The translations under genes were made by a program, and so were the position numbers. Below the pieces are notes generated by a model that searched no databases, was not told the DNA's origin, and was given only the letters and a program-made list of their open reading frames with translations. Positions 24,462-33,534 of a DNA stretch of 64,000 nucleotides are shown one piece after another. This stretch comes from Acidobacteriota bacterium. Its GTDB lineage: Bacteria; Acidobacteriota; Thermoanaerobaculia; Multivoradales; J023. Every line of letters begins with the position of its first letter. Positions within the stretch are counted from its first letter, which is position 1. Location of the stretch: assembly GCA_029263395.1 (NCBI GenBank), contig JAJCXO010000228.1, forward strand, positions 1 to 64,000, written 5' to 3'.

Positions 24462-26942
24462 ATGAGAGTTTCGAGGGTGTCGTTACTGGCGCTGTCCGTG
24501 GGCTTGGCCTTCTCTGCCCAGGCAAGTGATGAAGTCTTGTGCGGGCCAGCGGTTGAGGACCAGTTGCGAACAGTTCGTAAGTTGACGGTGGGTGGTCAGG
24601 TGACTCGAGCGCGTGTGGAGCTTGGGAAGGCCCGGGCGATGCCCGCGGTAGCCGACTGTCCACAGTTGTCTGTGGCGCTGGATCTTCGCGAGGTCGAGAT
24701 CTTGATCATGGAGGGTAATCTCGCAGACGCGGATCGATTGGTGCATCGAATTCAAAAAGAGCCGCTGGATTCGAAACGATTTGAAGCAGATCTCTTACAC
24801 AACGTCGGCATGATGGCTTACAACCTGGGGCAGTTCGGGCGGGCACGAGAAAGCTACCAGCAACTCGAAATCTTGGATCGCCAGAGTGGTGACTTGTTCA
24901 ACATGGCGACCGACATCTACAACATTGCAACCACCTATCTGGCGGACCCGCCGGATGACCCCATGCGGGATCGAGCGATCTCGGAGCTACGGCGTGCTCT
25001 GGCAGCAGCTGAAGCAGCAAAACATCTCGAGATTCAGGCGCAAGTTCACCTTGAGCTCGGTAAGCTCTCGCACGGCCTCGAGGCGGTACAGCACCTGGAA
25101 ACCTGTCGCGAGTTGGCAAGAATTCCAGTTGACGAGACAGGGTGCCTGGGTGCCTTAGCCGTGGCGCGGGCCTCGGAAGATCCGGGGCAGGCGCAGCGGC
25201 TGATGACCGAGGCGATGGAGCTCGCCGAGCAAGCGGCAAAAGATGGCGATCCATGGCCACTCATTTATGGTTGGCCCGATCGCATGTTGGTGAGCTGGGA
25301 GACTCAGCCCAGAGCCTCGGCAGTTACGGAATCCCTGGCTGCCCTGCGGGACATTGAAGAGTTGCGCAGAAAGCAGAAAGACTTGATCGTCCAGGCCGGT
25401 CTCTTCTCACTCTGGGCGGAGGCCTACCATTGGTTGGTGGGTCGCCTGCTTAGCCTCGGTGGCGACTCACCGGACCGCAAAGACATCCATCTGGCCTTCA
25501 TCATCGAGGAGCGCTATCGGGCACGTTCTCTCTTCGATTCTCTGGAGAGTGCCAACGTCGCTCCAGCGTCCGGCGAACCAGCATCCGACGAACCGGCGCC
25601 CAGCGAACTGGAGGCCGCAGAAGCGAGCGCGGGCCGGGATCAGGATGAGCAAGATCTTGCATCGACGCAACCGGCTTTCCCCAATTTGAAGGACCGTCGT
25701 TTTGCTTCTTTGGCTGATATCGAGTCACACCTGGCGCCGGATGAGGCGATGCTGTCGTTTCAAGTGGCTCCCTGGGAAGATGTTTATGGCCGCTTCGGTG
25801 GAGGCTCGTGGTTGATTGCCACCACCCGGTCTGGTTCGCGTGCCTACCAACTCCCCGATCGACGGCAGATCTCCCACAAGGTCAAAGCGCACCTTGGCTT
25901 GTTGAAGCAGAGAAGCAAGGTAGCGGACGACCTCGCGTCCAAGCTTTATGAAGAGCTGCTTGAAGACGCCATTTCGGATTTGCCTACTGGCGTCGACAAA
26001 TTGATCACCATTCCGGACGGCGACCTCCATCTTTTGCCTTTTGGCACCTTGCGCGCAAGCCCGGAATCGCCACCTTTGGCGATCACCCATCAGATCTCGA
26101 TGGTTCCCTCGGCTACTTTATGGTTACGTTGGACAAGATCCGCTGCAACGCCTGAACGGACCTCAGCGTTGATCCTTGCGGATCCTCAGTTACCCGAGGT
26201 CACCGAGGTTCCGGGTGCTACGGTCACTCGCGATCGGCCGGCTCAGCTCCAGCATGCTCTGGCCGAGGGGGAAGCGGTCAAGACCTACATGGGCTCCTCG
26301 AGCAAATTGCTGAGTGGCGCGAGTGCCAGCGAAGCCAGCCTCAAACGTCAGCTGCAAAGCTTGGACAACGATTTTGGCTTGGTCCACTTTGCCGCTCATG
26401 CCGTGGTCGATGGCAACCAGCCAGAGCTCTCGGCAGTTTTGTTGGCAGCTGATAACGAGCGCCTGGCAGGCAGCAATCGCGAGGATGGCAGCCTACAGAT
26501 CCGGGAGATCGTCGATCTGGCGCTCGAGGGGCGCATGATTGTGCTCTCGGCCTGCAGCAGCGCGTCCGGTAGCGTACTCAAGGGCGAGGGAGTGATGAGT
26601 CTGGCTCGAGCTTTTTTCCAAGCCGGCGCTAACACAGTCATCGGCAGCCTCTGGCCTTTGGGTGATCGTGAGGCTCTGGAGCTTTTCGACGAGTTCTACC
26701 GTCATTTGACCCAAGGCCGTTCGGTGCGAGAAGCTCTTCAACGAGCTCAGGTCGCGATGATCGATGCTGGCAAGCCAGCAACAGCGTGGGCTGGAATCGT
26801 CGTAATCGGGGATGGTGCTCGGGTGCCTGTCACCGCACACCGACCCATTTGGTGGGCAGCCTGGGCTCTTGCGGTGATAGTGTTATTGATCTACGGTGTT
26901 CTGGTCGCTCGCCACCGTCGGGGTGTGCAAGGCTCGAGCTAG
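24462..26942 (+). CDS. Exported TPR-CHAT caspase-like protease
   Basis: An 826-residue protein with a cleavable signal peptide (VSLLALSVGLAFSAQAS), tetratricopeptide-like helices (about residues 50-290), an acidic low-complexity linker (about 370-405) and a CHAT caspase-fold domain to about residue 780. The catalytic dyad is present: His646 in LVHFAAHAVVDG and Cys698 in IVLSACSSASG. A C-terminal transmembrane helix (IWWAAWALAVIVLLIYGVL) and short basic tail follow. The catalytic domain should therefore face the periplasm, anchored in the inner membrane. It closes a locus of ECF sigma factor, membrane regulator and a small protein, which suggests envelope-stress control. CHAT proteases cleave specific partners, but the target here is unknown. 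Confidence 0.88.
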   Translation: MRVSRVSLLALSVGLAFSAQASDEVLCGPAVEDQLRTVRKLTVGGQVTRARVELGKARAMPAVADCPQLSVALDLREVEILIMEGNLADADRLVHRIQKEPLDSKRFEADLLHNVGMMAYNLGQFGRARESYQQLEILDRQSGDLFNMATDIYNIATTYLADPPDDPMRDRAISELRRALAAAEAAKHLEIQAQVHLELGKLSHGLEAVQHLETCRELARIPVDETGCLGALAVARASEDPGQAQRLMTEAMELAEQAAKDGDPWPLIYGWPDRMLVSWETQPRASAVTESLAALRDIEELRRKQKDLIVQAGLFSLWAEAYHWLVGRLLSLGGDSPDRKDIHLAFIIEERYRARSLFDSLESANVAPASGEPASDEPAPSELEAAEASAGRDQDEQDLASTQPAFPNLKDRRFASLADIESHLAPDEAMLSFQVAPWEDVYGRFGGGSWLIATTRSGSRAYQLPDRRQISHKVKAHLGLLKQRSKVADDLASKLYEELLEDAISDLPTGVDKLITIPDGDLHLLPFGTLRASPESPPLAITHQISMVPSATLWLRWTRSAATPERTSALILADPQLPEVTEVPGATVTRDRPAQLQHALAEGEAVKTYMGSSSKLLSGASASEASLKRQLQSLDNDFGLVHFAAHAVVDGNQPELSAVLLAADNERLAGSNREDGSLQIREIVDLALEGRMIVLSACSSASGSVLKGEGVMSLARAFFQAGANTVIGSLWPLGDREALELFDEFYRHLTQGRSVREALQRAQVAMIDAGKPATAWAGIVVIGDGARVPVTAHRPIWWAAWALAVIVLLIYGVLVARHRRGVQGSS

Positions 26943-27246
26943 AGTTGGGAAGGCCCCCGCTGCGCCTTAGAGTGGCAGGAGAAAAATCTGCCGCGGGTTC
27001 GCCAGATCGAGACATGACGCACTGTTTCACGTATACTTGCCCTTGCACGGGTCGGCACCGCCAAGTGCAGTGGCAGTCCGATCTGAGGGGCCTTTTGGGC
27101 ATCACTCCCCGCATCGTCTCTTTTTGAAAAGACACATCCCCAATTATCTCGTTTCTGTCTTCGCTGAGGCCACTTTTGCCTCACCTGCGCTAGCTACGCT
27201 TTTTGACCCACCTCATTTTCGGATCTGAGAAACCAGGAGGACAACC
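26943..27246 (+). other. Intergenic leader of the S1-domain gene
   Basis: These 304 bases contain no supported gene. A TATACT (27037-27042) could be a -10 element but has no matching -35. The stretch CTCTTTTTGAAAAGAC (27117-27132) is a short inverted repeat. The final 12 bases before the start codon carry AGGAGG, the ribosome binding site of the next gene. Confidence 0.35.
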
Positions 27247-28944
27247 ATGTCCGACCGACTCGAAGACGCTACGCCGCAAGAGCCCGCCGAGGCCACCCCT
27301 GAATCCGCCGTCGAGGAGACTGGGGACTCTGAGACCTCGGCTTCCGACGACCCGCAAGACGAGTCGACGGTGGCGGCGGCTGCTGAAAGCGAGCCGGTGG
27401 TAGAAGTCGACGCGGAGGCAGTCTCTGAGGCTGAGGTCACAGCTGCGACTGAGGATGCCGAGCCTGAAGCCGCGACTGAGGATGCCGGGGCCGCGGTCGT
27501 TTCTGAGGACGCTGAGCCAAAAGCCGCCGCTGAGGTCGCCGAGCCAGAAGCCGCCGCTGACGAAGCCGAGCCAGAGGCCGCCGCTGACGAAGCCGAACCG
27601 GAAGCCGCCGCTGACGAAGCTGAACCAGAGGCCGCCGCTGAGGTCGCCGAGCCAGAAGCCGAAGCTGGGCCTGAAGCCGCTGTCGCAGCCGACGATGCCG
27701 AAGGGAAAGTCGAAGCCAGTGGTGGTGAGGGTGAAGCTTCTTCAGCCTCCGACGAGGCAGGTGATGGTGAGGCGAAGGCTGATTCGAACGAAGGCATACC
27801 TGATCTCGAAGAGGCATTGGCCCAGAAGCAAGCAGTCAAGGGTCAAGTTATCGGCTGGAACAAGGGTGGCTACCACGTCGCGATTGGAAAAATTGCTGCA
27901 TTCTGCCCGGTCTCTCAGATAGAGATTGGTAACCCTCGCAGCCCGAAGCGTTACCTCGATAAGACCTTCTCATTTCGCATCATAGAGATTCAGAACGGCG
28001 GCCGCAGAGTTGTTCTTTCGCGTGCCGCGGCCATCAAAGACGAGCGCGAGCAGAAAGCGGCACTGGTTCGAGAGTTGTTGCAACCCGGGGTTGAGCTCGA
28101 GGGGAAGATTAGCTCGCTGACCAGTTTCGGAGCCTTTGTCGACCTTGGTGGTGGTATCGAGGGTCTGGTTCACGTCTCTGAGATCAGCCGTCGCCGCGTC
28201 GAGCACCCGAAAGAGGTGTTGAAGAGCGCCCAGAAGGTGCGGGTCACCGTCTTGAAGATCGAGAAGGGCGGCCAGCGCATTTCGCTCTCTATGAAACGCC
28301 TCGAGCCCGACCCGTGGAAAGGTGTAGCCGAGCGCTTCCCCGAAGGCTCGCAGTTCACCGGTAAGGTGTTGCGACAGACCGACTTTGGGGTCTTTGTCGA
28401 GGTTGAGCCTGGCCTGGAGGGCTTAGTACATACGTCGCGGCTGGCGCTCGGAATGAACCTTTCGGACGAAAGCCTAGAGGTCGGCAAAGAAGTAGCGGGC
28501 TGGATCCACGAAGTCGAGGCGAAGCGCAGGCGCCTGTCGCTGTCGTTGCGTGAAGTCGCTGGCGGCAATCCCTGGAAGGGTATTCACGATCGTTATCCGG
28601 TCGGCGACGTGACGAAGGGTACAGTCGAGAGGCTGGCAAGCTTTGGAGTCTTCATCATGCTCGAGCCAGGGTTGACTGGCCTGTTGCCGTTCTCCGTTCT
28701 CGGTACTACGGCTGGTAATCCTCGCCGCCAATATCATGTTGGCAAGGAAGTGTCTGTCCGCGTGTTGTCGATCGATCGCGATAAGCGCCGGATCTCCTTG
28801 GGTACCGAGAGCTCGAAGGCCGAAGGCAATGAGCAAGACTACCGTGAGTATGTGAAGGCCGAACGTAAGACCTCCACCTCCTCCAGTGGACTGAATGCGA
28901 TGGCGGCAGCGTTCGCGAAGCTCAAGGAGCAGAAGCAGGCCTGA
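27247..28944 (+). CDS. Four-S1-domain RNA-binding protein with acidic N-terminus
   Basis: A 565-residue protein with a strongly acidic, Ala/Glu-rich N-terminal third (to about residue 185) and four S1 RNA-binding domains at about 195-265, 280-350, 365-440 and 455-525. The domain signatures are clear, for example LTSFGAFVDLGGGIEGLVHV, TDFGVFVEVEPGLEGLVHTS and LASFGVFIMLEPGLTGLLPF. The number of S1 domains and sequence relate it to ribosomal protein S1, but it is shorter than the usual six-domain form and has an added acidic tail. AGGAGG lies at ideal distance from the ATG. The acidic part contains five 27-bp repeats. It may serve as an S1-like translation or RNA-decay factor. Confidence 0.88.
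   Translation: MSDRLEDATPQEPAEATPESAVEETGDSETSASDDPQDESTVAAAAESEPVVEVDAEAVSEAEVTAATEDAEPEAATEDAGAAVVSEDAEPKAAAEVAEPEAAADEAEPEAAADEAEPEAAADEAEPEAAAEVAEPEAEAGPEAAVAADDAEGKVEASGGEGEASSASDEAGDGEAKADSNEGIPDLEEALAQKQAVKGQVIGWNKGGYHVAIGKIAAFCPVSQIEIGNPRSPKRYLDKTFSFRIIEIQNGGRRVVLSRAAAIKDEREQKAALVRELLQPGVELEGKISSLTSFGAFVDLGGGIEGLVHVSEISRRRVEHPKEVLKSAQKVRVTVLKIEKGGQRISLSMKRLEPDPWKGVAERFPEGSQFTGKVLRQTDFGVFVEVEPGLEGLVHTSRLALGMNLSDESLEVGKEVAGWIHEVEAKRRRLSLSLREVAGGNPWKGIHDRYPVGDVTKGTVERLASFGVFIMLEPGLTGLLPFSVLGTTAGNPRRQYHVGKEVSVRVLSIDRDKRRISLGTESSKAEGNEQDYREYVKAERKTSTSSSGLNAMAAAFAKLKEQKQA
27514..27648 (+). repeat. 27-bp coding repeat in the acidic N-terminus
   Basis: Five consecutive 27-bp units encode nine-residue repeats: EPKAAAEVA, EPEAAADEA three times and EPEAAAEVA. 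The DNA copies differ mainly at third positions, so the array is older than the newest duplications. Length variation between strains is likely. Confidence 0.85.
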
Positions 28945-28952
28945 CCATCCAT

Positions 28953-28976
28953 GGCCGCGGTAGAAGAGCCGCGGCC
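28953..28976. terminator. Hairpin between convergent genes
   Basis: GGCCGCGG (28953-28960) and CCGCGGCC (28969-28976) form an eight-base perfect stem with an eight-base loop. It lies nine bases after the S1-gene stop and before the end of the leftward response regulator. There is no strong T-tract, but the site suits a shared terminator for both. Confidence 0.55.
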
Positions 28977-29014
28977 TTGACTTGGCCAGATCGATCCTGA
29001 GGGGCCTGGGGATC

Positions 29015-30394
29015 TTAAAGATCGAGTGATTCGGCGGTGATTTTCAGCCGCTTCATCATTTCGTGGAGCGTCGTCGGCTTGACTTTCAGCTTTTCGGCTG
29101 CCCGCTTCTGGACTCCACCTGCGAGTTTCAGCGCGTTGGTGATCAGTTGACGCTCGTAGGACGCGACCGCTTGCTTGAAAGACAGGCCGTTTGTCGGCAG
29201 CGCTGGTGACGGTGCCTCGAACGACTTGGGCTCTCGCACTGACGGCGGCAGTAGGTCGACGTTGAGCACCGCTCCGGTCGACAGGACTGTGGCCCGCTCG
29301 ATTACATTTTCGAGTTCGCGAACGTTGCCCGGCCAGTGATAGTCCATCAACAGTTCCATGGCCTGCGGCGCGATTTCTGCAATCTCTTTTTCGTTCTCTT
29401 CGGCGTAACTTTGGAGAAAACGTCGGGCGAGCAGCGGAATGTCTTCGATCCGTTTGCGCAGTGGCGGCAACTGGATCGTAATCACGTTGAGGCGGTAGTA
29501 CAGATCCTCTCGGAAATCGCCGCGTTCGACCAATGATTCGAGGTCAGCGTTGGTTGCGGCGATGAGTCGAGCGTCGGAGGTCAATGTCTCGACACCGCCC
29601 AATTGCATGAATTCCTTTTCCTGGATGACTCTCAAGAGTTTGGCTTGGGTATCTGGCGGGATGTTGCCAATTTCGTCGAAGAAGATCGAGCCACCAGACG
29701 CTAGTTCGAAGAGGCCCTTCTTGCTGGCTATGGCACCGGTGAACGCTCCCTTGACGTGCCCGAAGAGATTACTCTCTAGAAGATCATGCGGCATCGAACC
29801 TGAGTTCACGGTGATGAACGGTCCCTTGGCGCGTCGCGACTGATGATGAATCGCCTTGGCCGCCAGTTCTTTGCCGGTTCCGCTCTCCCCAAGAATCAGA
29901 ATGTTGGATTTCGAAGGTGCTGCCAGTCGAATGAGATCGAAAACCTTGAGCATCGGCTTGGACTTGCCGATGATGTTGCCAAAGGCGTACCGCTGCCGGA
30001 GTTGCTCGCGGAGGGACTTGTTCTCGGTCGCCAGTCGACGTTGCTCCAGGCCTTTGTGGAGCGTTAGCAACACCTCTTCGTTCTTGAACGGCTTCGGGAT
30101 GTAGTGGAATGCACCCTCGCGCATTGCGTCGATCGCGCCTTCGATCGACGAGAAGGCAGTGATGATGACGACCACCTGTTCTGGATCTCGCTGCTGGATC
30201 TGCTTCATCACCTCCATACCCGACATACCGGGCAACATCAGGTCGAGCAAAACCAGGTCAACTTCTTCTCGCTCGATCAGGACGAGTGCCTCTTCACCGG
30301 TCCGTGCGTTCAGAGGGTTCCAGCCCTCGCGTCGAATCAGGGCCGTCAAGACGTCCTGTAGCACCTCTTCATCATCGACGATCAATATGTTCAT
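29015..30394 (-). CDS. Sigma-54-dependent response regulator, NtrC family
   Basis: A 459-residue three-domain regulator. The receiver domain (1-120) has the acidic pair DDEE and the phospho-acceptor Asp in LVLLDLMLPGMSG. The AAA+ domain (about 135-370) shows Walker A GESGTGKE, the sigma-54 contact loop GAFTGA and Walker B GGSIFFDEIGN. The C-terminal Fis-type helix-turn-helix ends VQKRAAEKLKVKPTTLHEMM. Phosphorylated, it would activate sigma-54 promoters. Its cognate kinase gene ends 20 bases upstream, so the pair forms one operon. Target promoters were not identified in the window. Confidence 0.95.
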   Translation of the reverse strand: MNILIVDDEEVLQDVLTALIRREGWNPLNARTGEEALVLIEREEVDLVLLDLMLPGMSGMEVMKQIQQRDPEQVVVIITAFSSIEGAIDAMREGAFHYIPKPFKNEEVLLTLHKGLEQRRLATENKSLREQLRQRYAFGNIIGKSKPMLKVFDLIRLAAPSKSNILILGESGTGKELAAKAIHHQSRRAKGPFITVNSGSMPHDLLESNLFGHVKGAFTGAIASKKGLFELASGGSIFFDEIGNIPPDTQAKLLRVIQEKEFMQLGGVETLTSDARLIAATNADLESLVERGDFREDLYYRLNVITIQLPPLRKRIEDIPLLARRFLQSYAEENEKEIAEIAPQAMELLMDYHWPGNVRELENVIERATVLSTGAVLNVDLLPPSVREPKSFEAPSPALPTNGLSFKQAVASYERQLITNALKLAGGVQKRAAEKLKVKPTTLHEMMKRLKITAESLDL

Positions 30395-30414
30395 AGTGTT
30401 GATGTTGTAGCCGT

Positions 30415-33192
30415 TCAGGCTTCGTGCTGCCTCAGCTCCACCGTAAAGGTGCAGCCGGGGCCGTCCTGATTGTTCTCGACGTGAAGCTCCCCCGCGTGGC
30501 GGCGGACAATGTTGGAGGTGATCGCTAAGCCTAACCCCGAACCTCCTTTGGTGAGCTTACTAGAGAAGAACGGTTGGAAGATGCGATCCAACCTCGCAGT
30601 CGGTATACCCGGCCCAGTATCCGAGACACGAATTTTGATGCGGTGTTCCTGGCAAGAGACACCAACGGTGATCTGACCACCGGTCTGTCCCATTGCGTCG
30701 AGCGCGTTCACAATCAGATTGGTGAATACCTGATGCAGCTCTCCCTCGTGGCCGAGTACAACCATTGGTTCTGGCGGGCGTTGCCATACGATCTCGATAT
30801 TGCTGGCAGCGGCGCGATCCGTCAGGAGATGGACACATTCGTCCAGGACGGCATCGAGATGGACCGGCACCAACTCGTCTCTCCGATTGCGTGCGAACTC
30901 GAGCAGGTTGTTGACGATCTGCGCAGCCCGGAAGGTCTGGCGCTCCATTTTTTTGAGGATCTCGTAGCTAGGATCGTCCTCGTCGATATCTGACAACAGC
31001 AGCTGGGCATAACTCGATATGCCGGTCAGGGGGGTGTTGACTTCGTGAGCAACTCCCGCTGCCAGCATCCCGAGGGAAGCGAGCCGCTCTTTCTCTTGCA
31101 GCTCATGCTCCATGGAAATCCGTGCACTGACATCCTGAATAACCAAAACTTGTTGCTTGGCGTCATTGCCCTGTTGGTAGCTAGCCACGCTCAACTGGAG
31201 ATGGCATTCCTCCCCGGAGAGTCGACAAAAACTCACCTCGACCATGCCGTCTTGGGGCGACGGTAAGGGGGCTACCGGCACCAGGTCCTGCAGGCGGCTG
31301 CCGATGACTTGAGGGCGCGGAGTGGCGGCAATGGCGGCAAACGCATGATTTGCAGAGACTACCCGCTGTGAGGTGTCGAGCACCGCGATACCCGCCGGGG
31401 AGGACTCGAAGATCCCTCGTTTGTCCTCTTCTAGGCGAGTCACTTCGAGGAGTTTACGATTGACCTCCTCGAGGAGCTGGGCGTTCTCGATCGCTAGCGC
31501 TACTTGGTTCAACAGGCCGCGTGCAAGATCGAGATCTTCACTGGTCAGCGGCTCGTCGTCGAATTTATAACTCACGAGTGCGATACCGATGCGTTGATCT
31601 CTTACTACGAGCGGGAAGGCATAGCGATAGCCAGCCATGAACAGCAGCTGCTGAGCTGTCGCTCGCTCGGAGGGTAAATTGATGGCGGAGATGCTCTCGA
31701 CATCGCGATCCCAGAATTCCGGCCCAAACGTCTCGTAGGACAACTCTCTGGGGATCCCATCTTGTAACTCGACCGGCACCATGGCCCCGCCTTGTGCCAG
31801 GTAGAGATTGGCGCGAGTCACCAAGCCGTCGGCCAAACGATCCAGCAGGGTTTCGCACAGCTGGTCCAAGTCCCGCTCGTGTACCAACTCCTGGCCCAAG
31901 CGGGCCAATTCGCGCCGGGGTCCCAGCGAGCCACGAAATTGCAGGCGCTCGACGCTCGACGATATTGCGCTGCGTGCTGGCGCCAGTACGCCAGCAATGA
32001 CCACGCCCGCGGCAAAGGTGAGCAGGTTTCTAGCCAGAGAAAGGTCTTCGGCCACGCCTTGACGGATCGCCATGTTGATGATCCCGAACCCAAAGAGGCC
32101 AACCAGGATCGTCAAAGAGTACGAGATGCTGTCGCGCAGGATGACACCGATGTCCAGTAACTTGTACTTCAGGATGGCCCACGAGAACGCCAGCGGCACG
32201 AGGGCAAGCGGCAGAACCCCTAGGATTTCTGTCCAATAGGGCCAAGACAGCTCGAACGACCAGGGTAAAACATAGAGCAAGAGGAAGGGCGAATAGCCCC
32301 CTACCATGCCGAACACGATCCACTGAACCTGGCGGCGGTCTTCCCACTCTGGACGATCGATAAGACGCTTGACGAGCATCAAGGCAGCCAGCACTGCGCT
32401 GGCTATCAGGAGATAAATCTCGAACTCGGCCACCCAGGCGAGTCGATGGTCTGACAAGGGGCCGAATAGCTTCTGCCCGCCATAAATCTGATCGATGTGG
32501 AACGTGATCAGCAGAGTTGATGGTAGATAAATCAGAGGGATCGCCCGTGACCATCTGCGGGAACTGAAGAGTTTGGTGGGAAAGACCAAGAATAGATGCA
32601 AGGTGAGGGCGGGGAGTAGCGTCCGCGCTAACTGATCGACGATGAAGATGAGCTCGTCAGTAAAGTCGCCCGGGCTGACCGGGGGGCTCAGCACGTAGAG
32701 AGCTAAAGAGGCGACACACCAGAGGTAGAACAGCCTGGCCTGGAGCTGCCTATCTTTGAAAGCTGTATACAAGCCGATCAGGAGGTAGATACCACCGACT
32801 GCAGCGAGGATCAGGTAGGAAACATCAATGTCCAACCCGGGCCGCATATAGGTGACCGTCTCGAGTTCTTTGTCACGCAGCAGGAGAATGGTGCTGCTGT
32901 CGCGACCGCGTAGCAGTCGTTGCAAACTACTGAAGCTCTCCGGCTCTTGCTGATTGACCGTGAAGATCTCATCGCCGGGAAGTAGGCCGGTCTCTGGAGA
33001 CTTGACGGATGTCACCCGCCATACCCCCTGCTGAGCTAGAGCCTCGAATGCGATCGGCTGAAAGGCTTCGATGCGTCTTTGAAAACTGGTTCCACCAAGC
33101 GCCGCGACCACGGTTGCCAAGAGCAACGCAAAGCCGAGGAAGAGGAGGTGGGGATGACGCCTGATGATTCGCATGACTTGCCACAACACCAT
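30415..33192 (-). CDS. Membrane sensor histidine kinase with PDZ, GAF and PAS modules
   Basis: A 925-residue sensor. An N-terminal membrane helix (LLFLGFALLLATVVAALGG) is followed by a short PDZ-like periplasmic loop (ETGLLPGDEIFTVNQQE) and then about seven membrane spans up to residue 400. The cytoplasmic part carries a GAF domain (about 430-590), a PAS domain (about 605-690), the H-box GVAHEVNTPLTGISSYAQLL near residue 710, and the ATPase motifs NLIVNALDAMG, DTGPGIP and GGSGLGLAI. Autophosphorylation of the His would feed the downstream sigma-54 activator. The architecture resembles PrsK/PilS-like kinases. The signal is unknown. Confidence 0.93.
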   Translation of the reverse strand: MVLWQVMRIIRRHPHLLFLGFALLLATVVAALGGTSFQRRIEAFQPIAFEALAQQGVWRVTSVKSPETGLLPGDEIFTVNQQEPESFSSLQRLLRGRDSSTILLLRDKELETVTYMRPGLDIDVSYLILAAVGGIYLLIGLYTAFKDRQLQARLFYLWCVASLALYVLSPPVSPGDFTDELIFIVDQLARTLLPALTLHLFLVFPTKLFSSRRWSRAIPLIYLPSTLLITFHIDQIYGGQKLFGPLSDHRLAWVAEFEIYLLIASAVLAALMLVKRLIDRPEWEDRRQVQWIVFGMVGGYSPFLLLYVLPWSFELSWPYWTEILGVLPLALVPLAFSWAILKYKLLDIGVILRDSISYSLTILVGLFGFGIINMAIRQGVAEDLSLARNLLTFAAGVVIAGVLAPARSAISSSVERLQFRGSLGPRRELARLGQELVHERDLDQLCETLLDRLADGLVTRANLYLAQGGAMVPVELQDGIPRELSYETFGPEFWDRDVESISAINLPSERATAQQLLFMAGYRYAFPLVVRDQRIGIALVSYKFDDEPLTSEDLDLARGLLNQVALAIENAQLLEEVNRKLLEVTRLEEDKRGIFESSPAGIAVLDTSQRVVSANHAFAAIAATPRPQVIGSRLQDLVPVAPLPSPQDGMVEVSFCRLSGEECHLQLSVASYQQGNDAKQQVLVIQDVSARISMEHELQEKERLASLGMLAAGVAHEVNTPLTGISSYAQLLLSDIDEDDPSYEILKKMERQTFRAAQIVNNLLEFARNRRDELVPVHLDAVLDECVHLLTDRAAASNIEIVWQRPPEPMVVLGHEGELHQVFTNLIVNALDAMGQTGGQITVGVSCQEHRIKIRVSDTGPGIPTARLDRIFQPFFSSKLTKGGSGLGLAITSNIVRRHAGELHVENNQDGPGCTFTVELRQHEA

Positions 33193-33534
33193 TAAGCATT
33201 TTCTATGCCATCCGTCAGAAATTTGAATCGCTGAAGAATCGCCCTTTTGACAGGTCTACGGTGAGATTCATCCAAAAATTTGGATAGAATTCGAGCCTCT
33301 GGATTCAAATCACTGAGCCAGCGGCACTTCGGCAGCTTTCAAATGCGCAACTCGGCTCGTCCAGTCGGTGCCGATCAGGGTTCGCGAGGATCCCGGCTAA
33401 AGGAGCAAGGAGCCGGTTGCCTGTGCTGTGTGTGAGCGCGGTGCGCTGTTACCAGACTCTTGGAGGGTCTTGTGTTGCCGGGCCGAGTTGCCGGGCCGAG
33501 ATGCCGGGCCGAGATGCCGGGCTGAACGGACGTC
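33193..33534. other. Intergenic region with 13-bp repeats
   Basis: 342 bases between two leftward genes contain no supported gene. The left portion is AT-rich and holds near-palindromic AAATTTGAATCG and CCAAAAATTTGGAT elements (the latter at about 33274-33287), which may be part of the kinase operon promoter. The right end carries the four-copy repeat listed separately. Confidence 0.4.
33474..33525. repeat. Four 13-bp tandem repeats
   Basis: GTTGCCGGGCCGA occurs at 33474-33486 and 33487-33499, then GATGCCGGGCCGA at 33500-33512 and GATGCCGGGCTGA at 33513-33525. The array ends ten bases before the stop of the leftward outer-membrane protein gene, so it is in that gene's 3' region. Confidence 0.85.
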
